A DNA stretch of 64,000 bases. It comes from Lachnospiraceae bacterium (GTDB lineage: Bacteria; Bacillota; Clostridia; Lachnospirales; Lachnospiraceae). The translations under genes and the position numbers were made by a program. Numbering within the stretch: position 1 is the stretch's first letter; each line of letters begins with the position of its first letter. The notes beneath the pieces were generated by a model. That model saw nothing but the letters and a program-made list of their open reading frames with translations, had not been told where the DNA came from and did not search any database. The stretch lies in contig BLLU01000133.1 in the NCBI GenBank assembly GCA_011959105.1, positions 1 through 64,000 on the forward strand, given 5' to 3'. Positions 1-9,576 of this stretch are shown one piece after another.

Positions 1-47
1 GTGGATAAAATAATGTGCTGTTGGTGGCGACCAGAATTCGCTGTTCA

Positions 48-80
48 ACACCCAAGTATTAAAGGGTGTCTTTTATTTTG
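48..80 (+). terminator. intrinsic terminator at the left edge
   Basis: ACACCC at 48-53 pairs with GGGTGT at 64-69 across a 10-nt loop and is followed by CTTTTATTTT. It probably ends a gene lying to the left of the window. Confidence 0.55.
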
Positions 81-692
81 TGATTTAATGGGAGTGAGAT
101 ATTCACTTTTCGTATAAATATAAGCGGTGTGTGGTGAAAATAGTCAGTAGTAACAAATAAACGAATTGGGATAAAGTAAACATAAGGCAGCGCATAGTGA
201 AGAAGTGCTATGTTCCCAGCCTTATTCCGTCGGGATCCATAGCATTGCCAGAATCTCCAAATCTTATTCCAGAGACTGGGTGTGGGCAGAGTTCACAGAA
301 AAGAGCAGTCTAAATGCTTTATTCTTCTTTCAAAAATCAGATATTTTTATGGAAAACCATGAAAATTGGTAATATTTTAATTAGAATGATAAATCGACAG
401 TGCATTGTACATATCTGAGTTTTACCAGAAGCATTTTTCCTCCATAGATACAGAAAAATCTATAGTCTTTAGGATCATGTCCTTTTCTGCTATACAGGTA
501 AATAAGCAAAAAAATGAAACAAAAATTTTCTCTCTTTTGACACGTCACCGAAGACCTGTCTTTACACTTTGAGCGTATATTATCTTACGGCAAAAGTTAC
601 CAAGATCCGCTATACTTTGCCGGCCGCTAAGGACAGCAGCGTTCCCAAGACATGTGTACTGATCTGCGGTGTCTGCAGCTTTTTCATGCAGG
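81..692. other. AT-rich region without a recognisable gene
   Basis: About 600 bases between the edge terminator and the MATE gene. Every open frame is short, lacks a good ribosome binding site and shows no known motif. The only structure seen is an imperfect cruciform at 182-225: ATAAGGC (182-188) pairs with GCCTTAT (219-225), and an inner CATAG/CTATG pair lies inside it. A small RNA cannot be excluded, but no promoter or T-run supports one. Confidence 0.5.
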
Positions 693-2039
693 CTAGGAAC
701 CACCCTTTGACGCCGCTGCTTTATCATACTGTCTGCGGCAGAAGAAAAGGGACAGTCCCATGCCGATGATCCAGCCGGCGGGCCAGGAGGCCCATATTCC
801 CAGAGGCGAACCGGTCCAGGCAGAAAGGACGAAGGCCAGTGCCACCCGCAGGATCAGATCTGTGAAGGTAGCGGCCATGAACTGCCGCATGGCGCTGGTA
901 CCCCGGAGAATACCATCGGCCACCAGTTTGGCGGCAATTACAAAATAGAAAGGGGACAGGACCCACAAAAACTGCCGGCCTGTGGTTAGGGCAGTGACGG
1001 AATTCCGATCCATGAACAGCAGCAACAGATACTTTCCCAAGAAGATATAGGCGATGCAGAAGGGCACGCACAGACACCATATTAGTTTCAGTCCGGCCCC
1101 AAAGCCTTCCCGGATCCGCTTATATTTTTGGGCTCCCAGGTTCTGGGCCGTAAAGTTGGAGATGCCGTTGCCCAGAGTTGTAAAGGAAGTAATTACAAGA
1201 TTGTTCAATTTTACGGCGGCAGAGTATCCAGCGGCAACGCTGACGCCATAGTTGTTGATGCATCCCTGTATCAGAATATTTCCCACGGATATGAAGGACT
1301 GCTGCAGGATGCTGGGGATAGCGATTACCAAAATCCGCCGCAGAAGCGGAAGGGAAAATATGGTAATCTTCCCTTCCGTCTTTAGCCGGGACAGACGTTT
1401 CAGCAGAAGGGTTATGGATAAGACGCAGCTGACGCCCTGGCAAATAAAGGTGGCCCATGCCACGCCCGCAACTTCCATGGAAAAGCATTTAACAAAGAGA
1501 ATGTCCATCAGGATGTTGGCACAGGATGAGATTACCAGAAAGATAAAGGGTGTCCTGGAGTCTCCCAGTGCCGAAAAGATCCCTGTGGAAATATTGTAAA
1601 AAAACAGGAACGGAAGCCCCCACACGTAGATTTGGAGGTACAGGGAGGAGTCGGCCATGATCTTCGGCTGCGTATTCATGAGGCCCAGCAATGCGTCACA
1701 GGACAGCAGTCCTGCAAGCATCAGTATACCGCATAGTATGCCGCTGGCAATCAGGGAGGTATATACAGAGGATTTCATGGTTTCATAGTCTTTGGCCCCA
1801 AACAGCTGGGAGACGATAACGGAACAGCCGATGTTGCAGCCAAAGGCAAAAGCGATAAATACCAATGTGACATTGTAGCTGTTGCCCACAGCGGCCAGGG
1901 CATCTTCCCCGATGAATTTGCCTGCCACCAGGGAATCTGCTATATTGTATAATTGCTGGAATATGATACTGCCAAACATGGGCAGACAAAACGCCCATAA
2001 AATTTTCCGAGGATTTCCGACTGTCAAATCTTTGTTCAT
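693..2039 (-). CDS. MATE family efflux transporter
   Basis: Multidrug and toxin extrusion transporter, a cytoplasmic-membrane antiporter that exports amphipathic or cationic compounds using an ion gradient. The 448-residue product has the usual family length and about twelve hydrophobic segments. Near the N-terminus, FQQLYNIADSLVAGKFIG matches the conserved first helix of NorM/DinF-like proteins. I start at the ATG at 2039 because AAGGA lies 7 nt upstream. The frame stays open for 36 more codons, but these encode a poor leader without a good ribosome binding site. The gene is divergent from the LysR regulator at 2232 and its promoter overlaps that of the regulator, so control by that regulator is likely. 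The substrate cannot be told from sequence. Confidence 0.93.
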   Translation of the reverse strand: MNKDLTVGNPRKILWAFCLPMFGSIIFQQLYNIADSLVAGKFIGEDALAAVGNSYNVTLVFIAFAFGCNIGCSVIVSQLFGAKDYETMKSSVYTSLIASGILCGILMLAGLLSCDALLGLMNTQPKIMADSSLYLQIYVWGLPFLFFYNISTGIFSALGDSRTPFIFLVISSCANILMDILFVKCFSMEVAGVAWATFICQGVSCVLSITLLLKRLSRLKTEGKITIFSLPLLRRILVIAIPSILQQSFISVGNILIQGCINNYGVSVAAGYSAAVKLNNLVITSFTTLGNGISNFTAQNLGAQKYKRIREGFGAGLKLIWCLCVPFCIAYIFLGKYLLLLFMDRNSVTALTTGRQFLWVLSPFYFVIAAKLVADGILRGTSAMRQFMAATFTDLILRVALAFVLSAWTGSPLGIWASWPAGWIIGMGLSLFFCRRQYDKAAASKGGS

Positions 2040-2146
2040 AGTTTTTTCCTTATTATAGTTCCGCATCTTCCTTACCAACGCCAAGACAGGTGATCCATAT
2101 CTGAACGCCTGGCGTCCAGATATGATCTGGGCCGTGATTTTATACA

Positions 2147-2175
2147 TTTACAATTGATCTGAAATAGATTATACT
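2147..2175 (+). promoter_or_regulatory. sigma-A promoter of the LysR-type gene
   Basis: TTTACA (2147-2152), 17-nt spacer, TATACT (2170-2175). It faces the MATE promoter and shares bases with it, the usual arrangement for a LysR-type regulator that represses itself and controls the divergent neighbour. Confidence 0.55.
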
Positions 2176-2196
2176 ACCCATATACAAATATGAAAA
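2168..2196 (-). promoter_or_regulatory. sigma-A promoter of the MATE gene
   Basis: Read on the minus strand: TTTTCA (2191-2196), a 17-nt spacer, TATAAT (2168-2173). The -10 element overlaps the -10 of the oppositely directed LysR promoter. Confidence 0.55.
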
Positions 2197-2231
2197 ATAT
2201 ATATTTAATATAAAAGGAATATAAAATATAT

Positions 2232-3134
2232 ATGGATATTAATTTTGAACACTATAAGATATTTTATTATGTGGCTAAATACGGAAATATTACGAAGGCG
2301 GCCGCTGCCCTGGGCAGCAACCAACCCAATGTAACAAGGATTATTAAGCTGCTGGAATCCCAGTTAAACTGCCGGCTTTTGATTCGGGAGGCAAGGGGGA
2401 TCAGTCTCACGGAGGAGGGCAGGCGGCTCTATGCCCATGTGGAAATTGCGTATCAGCATTTGTCCAACGCCCAGGAAGAGATTTTGGGGGCAGATTTACA
2501 GAGATCCGGCACGGTGGAAATCGGAGTTACCGAGACGGCGCTCCATCTGTTTTTGTTGGATGTCTTACACGGATTTAAAGCAGCATATTCCGCCATTCGA
2601 ATTAAGATTCACAATCATGCCACACCTGAGATACTGCGGCAGCTTGCCGGCGGCGGCCTGGATTTTGCCGTAGTGACAACGCCTTTTGAACTGTCGGATT
2701 CGATGCATTGTGAAAAGGTATTGGATTTCAGAGAGGTGCTGGTGGCAGGCGTCCAGTATCGGGACCTGGGGGAGGGCGCCTGGGAACTGAAAGATCTCAG
2801 GAATCATCCCTGGGTAGGACTGGGCAGGGGGACTGCAACCTATGAACTATACAAGGACTTTTTTATCAAAAACGGTGTAGATCTGGAACTTGACATGGAG
2901 GTGGCGACCTCCGACCTGATATTACCGCTGATTGTGAATAATTTTGGAATCGGTTTTGCGGCAGAGGATTTGGCGAAGCCTCTCCTGCAAGCGGGAGGGC
3001 TGATCAGGGTGCCTGTCAAAAGCGACCTTCCCCACCGCTCCGTACAAATTGTGGCTGACAGGGGGCGGGGAAGAAGCCTTGCGGCGGATACCTTTTATAA
3101 GTACCTGTGTACTTGCGGGGCATCAAATCCATAG
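2232..3134 (+). CDS. LysR family transcriptional regulator
   Basis: DNA-binding regulator of 300 residues, the normal LysR length. Residues 1-60 form the winged helix-turn-helix (FYYVAKYGNITKAAAALG, then NQPNVTRIIKLLE), and residues from about 90 form the periplasmic-binding-protein-like effector domain. The ATG at 2232 follows AAAGGA. It is divergent from the MATE exporter and most likely controls it in response to a small molecule. The inducer is not identifiable. No second regulatory gene is adjacent. Confidence 0.92.
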   Translation: MDINFEHYKIFYYVAKYGNITKAAAALGSNQPNVTRIIKLLESQLNCRLLIREARGISLTEEGRRLYAHVEIAYQHLSNAQEEILGADLQRSGTVEIGVTETALHLFLLDVLHGFKAAYSAIRIKIHNHATPEILRQLAGGGLDFAVVTTPFELSDSMHCEKVLDFREVLVAGVQYRDLGEGAWELKDLRNHPWVGLGRGTATYELYKDFFIKNGVDLELDMEVATSDLILPLIVNNFGIGFAAEDLAKPLLQAGGLIRVPVKSDLPHRSVQIVADRGRGRSLAADTFYKYLCTCGASNP

Positions 3135-3381
3135 GGAAGCGATGCATTTGAATCAAAAAGCGAGCCATTCCCGAATAAAAATCTTGCAAGTTTCTTCTCC
3201 ACATGTTACCATATCAATGAAGCATATATTTCTTTTCACATTAGATATACAATTCACTTTTCAAGATATCGGAAAATCTATGCTTTAAATCCAATAAGAA
3301 TAATTGAAGAGAAGCAGGGGTTTTCGGTATGGGCAGTAGTGTCAGCGCCATTCGGTATCTCCTGCGCGCAGGAGGTATGGA

Positions 3382-4344
3382 ATGGACAAAAAAGCACCAA
3401 GAAGTAAATCCGGGACAGGTATATTCATTGCTCCCAAGTCGGATATTGCGTTTAAGGAGATGATGCGATGTGAAGAAGTACGCAGGCATTTCATCAGTGA
3501 TGTACTGGAGATCCCTCCGGAGGAGATCAGGTCAGTGCGTTTGGAGAACCCTTTTCTGAGCAGACGCGGTTACAGAGAGAAGCAGTGTATTCTGGACGTA
3601 CGCATGCTGCTTAACGACAATAGCAGGATCAATGTGGAATTACAGGTCAGGCGGCTGGCTTACTGGGACAAGCGCAGCTTGTTTTATCTGTCAAAGATGT
3701 ATACGGAGGACCTGTTCACAGGCCAGAGATATGACAGGCTGAAAAAGTGTATTGTGATCAGCATCCTGGAGTTTTACGGAGACGGGAATCCAGGCTATCA
3801 TAAGGTGTATCATCTGCGGGACCGGGAGGGGCGGCTGTATTCGGACCAGTTTGAGATACATATCATCGAACTTAACAGGGAACTTACAGGAGACCGGCTC
3901 GACGACTGGATTCGCCTGCTGCGGGTGGAGAGTGAGAAGGAACTGAATGAGATGCAAAGTGATAATGTGGGAGTTATGAGGGCAGTGAATGAGGTAAAAG
4001 CAATGAATCTAAGAAAATGGTGGAGAACACTGCATGAGGCACGTTTGAAAGCTCAGAGGGATCAGTGGGCCATGGAAGAGGCGATGAAAGAGGACAGCAT
4101 GGCCGCAGGCATGGCAGAGGGTATGGCACAGGGCATGGCAGAGGGTATGGCTGTAGGGCTGAGCCAGGGTGAACTACTTCGCAGCAGGCAGGCTATTTTG
4201 GATTTGTTGGAAGATTTCGGAGAAATCCCCCAGGATATACGCGGCGTCATTGATTCGGAAGAAGACAGGGACATTTTGAAGATATGGCTGAAATCTGCCG
4301 CCAGAGCAGAGGACTTTGAAGATTTCAGAAATCGAATCAAGTAA
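3382..4344 (+). CDS. Rpn family recombination-promoting nuclease / PD-(D/E)XK nuclease family transposase-like
   Basis: A 320-residue protein of the Rpn (YhgA-like, PD-(D/E)XK nuclease) family. The N-terminal IFIAPKSDIAFKEMM matches the family's opening block. VELQVRRLAYWDKRSLFYLSKM carries the E-x-Q core of the nuclease and the following conserved helix. Residues about 240-259 are five copies of a Met-Ala-x-Gly unit, followed by an acidic tail, as in other members with low-complexity C-terminal segments. Family members cut DNA and promote RecA-independent recombination; they are often multicopy. It is monocistronic or cotranscribed with the Mrr-like gene 51 bp downstream. No inverted repeats mark it as an insertion sequence. 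Confidence 0.85.
   Translation: MDKKAPRSKSGTGIFIAPKSDIAFKEMMRCEEVRRHFISDVLEIPPEEIRSVRLENPFLSRRGYREKQCILDVRMLLNDNSRINVELQVRRLAYWDKRSLFYLSKMYTEDLFTGQRYDRLKKCIVISILEFYGDGNPGYHKVYHLRDREGRLYSDQFEIHIIELNRELTGDRLDDWIRLLRVESEKELNEMQSDNVGVMRAVNEVKAMNLRKWWRTLHEARLKAQRDQWAMEEAMKEDSMAAGMAEGMAQGMAEGMAVGLSQGELLRSRQAILDLLEDFGEIPQDIRGVIDSEEDRDILKIWLKSAARAEDFEDFRNRIK
4099..4158 (+). repeat. five 12-bp in-frame repeats in the Rpn-type gene
   Basis: Five consecutive 12-bp units of the form ATGGCNNNNGGN at 4099, 4111, 4123, 4135 and 4147 encode Met-Ala-x-Gly each time. Units two and four are identical. Copy-number change would keep the reading frame. Confidence 0.85.
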
Positions 4345-4395
4345 AGAAGCACTCCCAGTCCGGGGGATACGGCAGAAAAGAAAGAAGAGATTACC

Positions 4396-4848
4396 ATGAC
4401 GAAAGAGATCTATATATGTATTGCTGTGGCGGTACTGGCAGTGCTGGCGCTGGCAACGCTGCTGGTTCTGCGGAAGGCCAGACGCGGACGACTCCGCGAT
4501 ATGGACTTAATGGAAGGGCATGCGTTCGAATATTACTGTGCGGACCTGCTGCGGGGAGCGGGCTTTCTGGAGGTGGAGGTTACCCGGGGCAGCGGAGATT
4601 ATGGAGTGGATATTCTGGCAGAGCGGGACGGCGTGACTTACGCCGTCCAGTGCAAGCGTTATGATGGACCAGTGGGGGTAAAAGCAGTGCAGGAAGTCTA
4701 TGCCGGCAGAGATTATTACGACCGCATGGTGGGGGCAGTGATGACCAACCAGTATTTTACCCGTCCCGCAGTAGAGGTAGCCCGAAAGCTGAAGATCCTG
4801 CTGTGGGACCGGGGATATCTGGAGAGTATCCTGGAGGAGCGTACATAA
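4396..4848 (+). CDS. membrane-anchored Mrr-like restriction endonuclease domain protein
   Basis: A 150-residue protein with one N-terminal membrane segment (about residues 5-24, followed by basic residues RKARRGRL) and a compact Mrr-type PD-(D/E)XK nuclease domain. The core is visible as GSGDYGVDILAE, then YAVQCKRY, giving the D...QxK catalytic pattern, with E42 and neighbours in GHAFEYYCADLL as the first helix. Related short proteins are widespread in Firmicutes. Whether they cut foreign, methylated or damaged DNA is unknown here. It lies just after the Rpn-type gene in the same orientation and ends 22 bp before the convergent DUF885 gene. The membrane anchor is unusual for a DNA-cutting domain. 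Confidence 0.8.
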   Translation: MTKEIYICIAVAVLAVLALATLLVLRKARRGRLRDMDLMEGHAFEYYCADLLRGAGFLEVEVTRGSGDYGVDILAERDGVTYAVQCKRYDGPVGVKAVQEVYAGRDYYDRMVGAVMTNQYFTRPAVEVARKLKILLWDRGYLESILEERT

Positions 4849-4870
4849 TGGGGACGGTTTATCCTGGCGG

Positions 4871-6766
4871 TCAGGAGGCATCCGTCAGCGCCTCTTCCAG
4901 ACTGGTAAAATCCGAGGGGCCCATGTTCAGGAAAAAGGTGTGGAAACGCAGATCGGAGTAGTCTGCCCCCCACAGATCGCGGGCTTTTTGCTGTAACGCA
5001 AGTATTTCCAGATAGCCCACGTAGTACTGGGGATAATTAACGGGTTCTTCCGCGATATAGGTATAGATGGCCTGAGCTGCCTGGGGGTCACTGATGCCGA
5101 AATTATCCAGCACCGAGGCAATCTGCCCACAATCTGCCCCGTCGTAGTGGATCATCAGGTCCAGCAGGGAGTAGAGACACAACAGCAGGCTGCGGTTGAC
5201 CTTCTCTGCCTGGACATACCATACGGCCTCGGACTGTCCGCATTCCTGCAGCAGAGCGCATGCGTAGTCATAAGCAATAAATTCCACATACAGTGCCCAG
5301 CCTTCCTGGTATCCGCCGTAGCCCAGCAGCTGCCGTACCGGATTTGCCCCCCGGCTTGCCAGATAACGGCGGGTGTAGACGGATTGATACAGATGACCGG
5401 GATAGCCCTCATGGGCAAGGGTAGTGTAGAGTTCCAGGGCGTTGGGTCCGTCTTTCTCATTTACATAAATCACATTGGAGGAGGTATCGTCCAGGGGCGG
5501 TGTCAGGTAGAAAGCCGGGGCCGTGTACTCTGCCAGAGAGTCGGAGACGGCTTTGACAGTCACTGTGGGAGTTTTCTGTCCGTCCACTGCCAGACTGGGA
5601 AAGTCCCGGGACATCCGTGTCTGCAGATCCTCCAGCATCTGCTCCGGCTGGGTGTAAGGGAAGGCGGACAGGCATTGTTCCTGGATGGAGGGCAGCACGC
5701 AGGCAGGATGTCCCGCAACCAGGCTCCGCAGGGCGTTAAGCTGGGAGAGCAGTTGGTTTTTCAGCAGGTCATAGAGTTCCTCGGGAGAGCGGTAGCTGCC
5801 GGTCTCCGCAATCAGTAACTGACGGTAGTAGTCCTGCCCCTCCGGGTAGGTCGCCAGTCCTTTGGGCAGATTGCCGCCTGCCGTATTTTGGAGTTCTCCG
5901 CCTGTGTAATCCGATTGCCGGAGGTCTCCGCTTTCCTGTTGTGCCGCCAGCTGTTCCAGTCCCTGTGCCAGTCGCCCGTAGGCGGGGAGCAGCACGGAGG
6001 AAAGCAATTCGTTGTTGCGGCGGATGGCGGACAGAGCGGCTTTCCGTTCAATTCCCTGCCGGGTATACAATTCATTGATCCTTTCCTGAAATGTGGTCTG
6101 GAGAAAATGGCTGCCCTGCGCCAGAGTCTCCGCAGTGAGAATCCGAACGCATTGCTGTTGTACCTTTTCGAGGGAGCCCCGGCTCATGGACAAACCTGCC
6201 GCCGCTTTTTCCTGTTCATAGACCAGCAGGCTGTCGAAATAGACTCCGGTCTGGGACAGCAGGGTCAGGTAATCGTCCACATCCCTGGAAGTGCGGAAGG
6301 TATATTCCGCCAGCAGAATGGGAAGCTGGCTCTGCATGCCGGAGGCAGGGGACAGCAGTTCGTCATAATAGGCGTGGGACTGCAGCGCCAGAGAATTTTC
6401 CAGGGAGAGGGTCAGAAGTTTCCGGGTATATGCATCCTCGGGACTCAGGCCCCGGTCGGACAGTCCCGCCCAGAAATCGATCTGCTCCTTCAAATCTGCA
6501 AGAGAGGCTTTTCTGTCTCCCGGCACATAGCCCGGCAGTATGGCTTCATAGTCTTGAATACCAAAATTCCCGGGGTAAGCCACGGTATAGTGCATGTTCA
6601 AAGTGTTATGTACCATTTCCTGCCGGAACAGTTCCTGGGCGGCCTGCCGGAATTTTTGCTGGTTGCGGTGAGGGCCGGACAGAAACAGGGTCAGCCCGGC
6701 GAAGAGCAGCAACAGCCCGGCGCCTGCCAGAAGCTGCCGCCAGGTAAGTTTTTGATGTTTTTTCAA
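4871..6766 (-). CDS. DUF885 family membrane-anchored protein (putative metallopeptidase)
   Basis: A 631-residue protein with an N-terminal hydrophobic anchor (LLAGAGLLLLFAGLTLFL, about residues 12-30), so the bulk should lie outside the membrane. It belongs to DUF885, a family related to thermophilic metallocarboxypeptidases. HEGYPGH at residues 452-458 is the zinc-binding motif of the family, and EGWALYVE downstream supplies the next conserved acidic residues. The reaction has not been established for most members; peptide hydrolysis is the best inference. The ribosome binding site before the ATG at 6766 is weak. The gene is convergent with the Mrr-like gene. Confidence 0.85.
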   Translation of the reverse strand: MKKHQKLTWRQLLAGAGLLLLFAGLTLFLSGPHRNQQKFRQAAQELFRQEMVHNTLNMHYTVAYPGNFGIQDYEAILPGYVPGDRKASLADLKEQIDFWAGLSDRGLSPEDAYTRKLLTLSLENSLALQSHAYYDELLSPASGMQSQLPILLAEYTFRTSRDVDDYLTLLSQTGVYFDSLLVYEQEKAAAGLSMSRGSLEKVQQQCVRILTAETLAQGSHFLQTTFQERINELYTRQGIERKAALSAIRRNNELLSSVLLPAYGRLAQGLEQLAAQQESGDLRQSDYTGGELQNTAGGNLPKGLATYPEGQDYYRQLLIAETGSYRSPEELYDLLKNQLLSQLNALRSLVAGHPACVLPSIQEQCLSAFPYTQPEQMLEDLQTRMSRDFPSLAVDGQKTPTVTVKAVSDSLAEYTAPAFYLTPPLDDTSSNVIYVNEKDGPNALELYTTLAHEGYPGHLYQSVYTRRYLASRGANPVRQLLGYGGYQEGWALYVEFIAYDYACALLQECGQSEAVWYVQAEKVNRSLLLCLYSLLDLMIHYDGADCGQIASVLDNFGISDPQAAQAIYTYIAEEPVNYPQYYVGYLEILALQQKARDLWGADYSDLRFHTFFLNMGPSDFTSLEEALTDAS

Positions 6767-6926
6767 GGCAGACTCCGTGAAGCGGGTATTGGTGTATTAT
6801 ATGCGCCGGGAATTGTCCGCTATGCAGCCTGAGAGGGATGGGATATGAGGAAAGGGAAAGGATGGTATGGGAATTCCCTTTTAGAACAGCGAAAAGTAAA
6901 ATATTTAATATTTTGGTAAACTCATA

Positions 6927-6956
6927 TTGACCGGAACATGGAAAAGGCACTATACT
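6927..6956 (+). promoter_or_regulatory. sigma-A promoter of the pentose operon
   Basis: TTGACC (6927-6932), 18-nt spacer, TATACT (6951-6956), about 80 nt before the FGGY kinase start at 7036. No clear catabolite-responsive element was recognised. Confidence 0.6.
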
Positions 6957-7035
6957 AAAAAGGTAAGAGACTGTGAAAACCTTCGGCATGGGAAATTTCC
7001 AGGCCAAGCGAAAATGAGAAAACAGGAGGGTAAAC

Positions 7036-8625
7036 ATGAGTAAGGAAGCGATTTTGTCCGGAAAGGCAGTGCTGGGTATTGAGTTCGGCTCCACCCGTAT
7101 CAAGGCAGTGCTGGTGGACGCAACCCATCAGCCGGTGGCCATGGGCACCTATGATTGGGAAAACCGTCTGGAAAACAACATCTGGACCTACAGTCTGGAG
7201 GATATCTGGAAAGGGCTGCAGGGCTGCTATCAAAGTCTGAAAGAGGACGTACGGGACAAGTACGGTGTGGCCCTGACCAAGCTGGGAGCCCTGGGATTTT
7301 CCGGTATGATGCATGGTTACATGCCCTTTGACAAAAGCGGAGAACTGCTGGTGCCCTTCCGCACCTGGCGGAACACCATGACTGCGGAAGCCTGCGGCAG
7401 GCTCACCCCCGTATTTCGTTTCAACATTCCTCAGAGATGGAGCATTGCCCATCTGTATCAGGCAATTTTGAGCGGTGAAGAGCATGTGAAGGAGATCGCT
7501 TTCTTTACCACCCTTGCGGGATACATCCACTGGAAATTGTCAGGGGAAAAGGTTTTGGGCGTTGGCGAAGCCTCCGGCATGTTCCCCATTGACTCTGAAA
7601 TCTGCGACTATGACCAGAAGATGCTGACACAATTTGACGAACTGGTGGGGGATAGGAACTTTGGATGGAAATTAAAAGATATCCTGCCCGGAGTGCTGCC
7701 CGCCGGTGCGGCGGCTGGTACGCTGACTGCAGAGGGAGCCAGGCTGCTGGATCCTTCCGGCGAACTGGAGGCAGGCGTGCCCATGTGTCCGCCCGAGGGA
7801 GACGCGGGTACGGGCATGGTGGCCACCAACAGTGTCAAGGTACGCACCGGCAACATCTCTGCGGGTACTTCCATTTTCTCCATGGTGGTGACGGAGCATG
7901 CCCTGAGCAAGGTGCATGAGGAGATCGACATGGTGACTACGCCGGACGGGTATCCCGTAGCCATGGTGCATTGCAACAACTGCACCTCCGATCTGAACGC
8001 CTGGGTCAACCTGTTCGAGGAGTTTGCGGGAAAGTTTGGTTTAAAGCCCGACAGGAATGAACTGTACGGCACACTGTACCGGGAGGCTTTGACAGCGGAT
8101 CCCGACTGCGGCGGCCTGATGGCATACAATTATTTCTCCGGTGAGCCCGTGACGGGTCTCAACGCAGGGCGGCCCATGTTTGTCCGTACCCCGGATGCCC
8201 GCTTCAGCCTGGCGAATTTCATGAGGAGTCATCTGTACAGCGCCATGGCTGCTCTGAAGATCGGCAACGATATTCTGCTTAAGGAAGAGCAGGTAAAGGT
8301 GGATTCCCTGATGGGCCATGGCGGTCTGTTCAAGACCCCGGTGGTGGGACAGCAGCTTATGGCGGCGGCCATGAATGCGCCCGTGACGGTGATGGACACC
8401 GCCAGCGAGGGCGGCGCATGGGGCATGGCGGTGCTTGCCTGCTTCATGGCGGAGAAAGGAGCGGAAGAGACGCTGCCGGAGTATCTGTCAGACAGGATAT
8501 TTGCCGGTCAGAGCGGAACCACTATTGCGCCGACAGCGGCGGACGTGGCCGGATTCGATGCGTTTATTGAGAAGTATAAAGCCACTCTGCCTGCGGAAAA
8601 GGCGGCTGTGGAAGGGCTGAACTGA
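7036..8625 (+). CDS. FGGY family carbohydrate kinase (probable ribulokinase/xylulokinase)
   Basis: Sugar kinase of the FGGY family, 529 residues, cytosolic, phosphorylating a ketopentose with [18 protein letters not shown] (about residues 16-30) is the first phosphate-binding loop; [16 protein letters not shown] is the sugar-binding block; [14 protein letters not shown] and [12 protein letters not shown] are the C-terminal ATPase motifs. The ATG at 7036 follows CAGGAGGG. It is followed by an AraD-type epimerase, which makes L-ribulose the likeliest substrate, although the protein is not a typical AraB and D-xylulose or L-xylulose remain possible. It heads the block with araD and the transketolase halves that feeds pentoses into central metabolism. 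Confidence 0.85.
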   Translation: MSKEAILSGKAVLGIEFGSTRIKAVLVDATHQPVAMGTYDWENRLENNIWTYSLEDIWKGLQGCYQSLKEDVRDKYGVALTKLGALGFSGMMHGYMPFDKSGELLVPFRTWRNTMTAEACGRLTPVFRFNIPQRWSIAHLYQAILSGEEHVKEIAFFTTLAGYIHWKLSGEKVLGVGEASGMFPIDSEICDYDQKMLTQFDELVGDRNFGWKLKDILPGVLPAGAAAGTLTAEGARLLDPSGELEAGVPMCPPEGDAGTGMVATNSVKVRTGNISAGTSIFSMVVTEHALSKVHEEIDMVTTPDGYPVAMVHCNNCTSDLNAWVNLFEEFAGKFGLKPDRNELYGTLYREALTADPDCGGLMAYNYFSGEPVTGLNAGRPMFVRTPDARFSLANFMRSHLYSAMAALKIGNDILLKEEQVKVDSLMGHGGLFKTPVVGQQLMAAAMNAPVTVMDTASEGGAWGMAVLACFMAEKGAEETLPEYLSDRIFAGQSGTTIAPTAADVAGFDAFIEKYKATLPAEKAAVEGLN

Positions 8626-8684
8626 TAAGGCGGCGTATAGGGGACTGCCGTCTGTGAGTCGGGAGCAAGAGGAGGATTAATTTA

Positions 8685-9386
8685 ATGTTGGAGGAATTAA
8701 AGCAAAAAGTTTATGAGGCAAATATGGATTTGCCCCGTTACGGCCTGGTGACTTTTACATGGGGAAATGTCAGCGCCATTGACAGAGAGAAAGGCCTTTT
8801 TGTCATAAAGCCCAGCGGCGTGGAATATGACAGGCTGCAGCCCGAGGATATGGTGGTGATGGATCTGGAGGGCAACAAGGTGGAAGGCAAGTACAATCCC
8901 TCGTCGGATACCGCTACCCACCTGGAATTGTACAAGGCATTTCCGGAGATCGGCGGCGTGGTACATACCCATTCTTCCTATGCCACCAGCTGGGCCCAGG
9001 CGGGAAGAGACATTCCCTGCTATGGAACCACACATGCCGACTATATCTACGGCGGAGTGCCTTGTGTCAGATGCCTGACCAGGGAGGAGATTGAGGATGC
9101 CTATGAAGAAAATACCGGGCATTTGATTGTGAACGAATTTAAGAGACTGAATAAGGATCCCATGGCGGTGCCCGCCGTGCTGTGCAAGAACCATGGACCT
9201 TTTGCTTGGGGCAAAGACGCAAAAGACGCGGTCCACAATGCGGTGGTACTGGAGGAGGTGGCCAAGATGGCCTACCGTGCGGAGACCATCAATCCCCGGA
9301 TACAGCCTGCGCCCCAGGAACTGCAGGATAAGCATTATTACCGCAAGCATGGAGCCAATGCCTACTATGGGCAGAAGGAACAGTGA
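8685..9386 (+). CDS. araD: L-ribulose-5-phosphate 4-epimerase
   Basis: Class II aldolase-fold epimerase of 233 residues, the standard AraD length, converting L-ribulose 5-phosphate to D-xylulose 5-phosphate in the cytosol. [14 protein letters not shown] and [16 protein letters not shown] carry the zinc ligands, and [18 protein letters not shown] continues the conserved core. The ATG at 8685 has AGGAGG at ideal distance. It is 59 bp behind the FGGY kinase, fitting kinase-then-epimerase use of L-ribulose, and its product feeds the transketolase encoded next. UlaF/SgbE-type enzymes acting on the same substrate look alike, so physiological entry from L-arabinose versus another pentose is inferred. 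Confidence 0.93.
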   Translation: MLEELKQKVYEANMDLPRYGLVTFTWGNVSAIDREKGLFVIKPSGVEYDRLQPEDMVVMDLEGNKVEGKYNPSSDTATHLELYKAFPEIGGVVHTHSSYATSWAQAGRDIPCYGTTHADYIYGGVPCVRCLTREEIEDAYEENTGHLIVNEFKRLNKDPMAVPAVLCKNHGPFAWGKDAKDAVHNAVVLEEVAKMAYRAETINPRIQPAPQELQDKHYYRKHGANAYYGQKEQ

Positions 9387-9496
9387 CGCATTGTCCTGCC
9401 GAAAGAGAGCATGGACGCCCTGGGAAGGGAAGGGATAAGCGGCGGGCAGAAAACACATTGTGCTCGAACACATCCTGGAAAATTTGCCGGTATATA

Positions 9497-9525
9497 TAGA
9501 CGGAAAAAGCAATTTGTGCTAGAAT
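9497..9525 (+). promoter_or_regulatory. candidate promoter of the transketolase genes
   Basis: TAGACG (9497-9502), 17-nt spacer, TAGAAT (9520-9525) with an extended TGC before the -10. It lies about 45 nt before the transketolase start. Confidence 0.4.
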
Positions 9526-9576
9526 GAAAAGCAGAAAAAGAATGTGCCGCCAGGGGGGTGGCAGAAGGAGGAAGCA

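Noticed and set aside
1-117. Open frame at the left edge (38 codons from GTG at 1)
   Set aside because: Short, no known motif, and the terminator hairpin at 48-80 lies inside it, so it is unlikely to be coding.
545-769. Small frames on both strands beside the MATE gene
   Set aside because: They overlap the MATE 3' end or each other, have no ribosome binding site and show no homology pattern.
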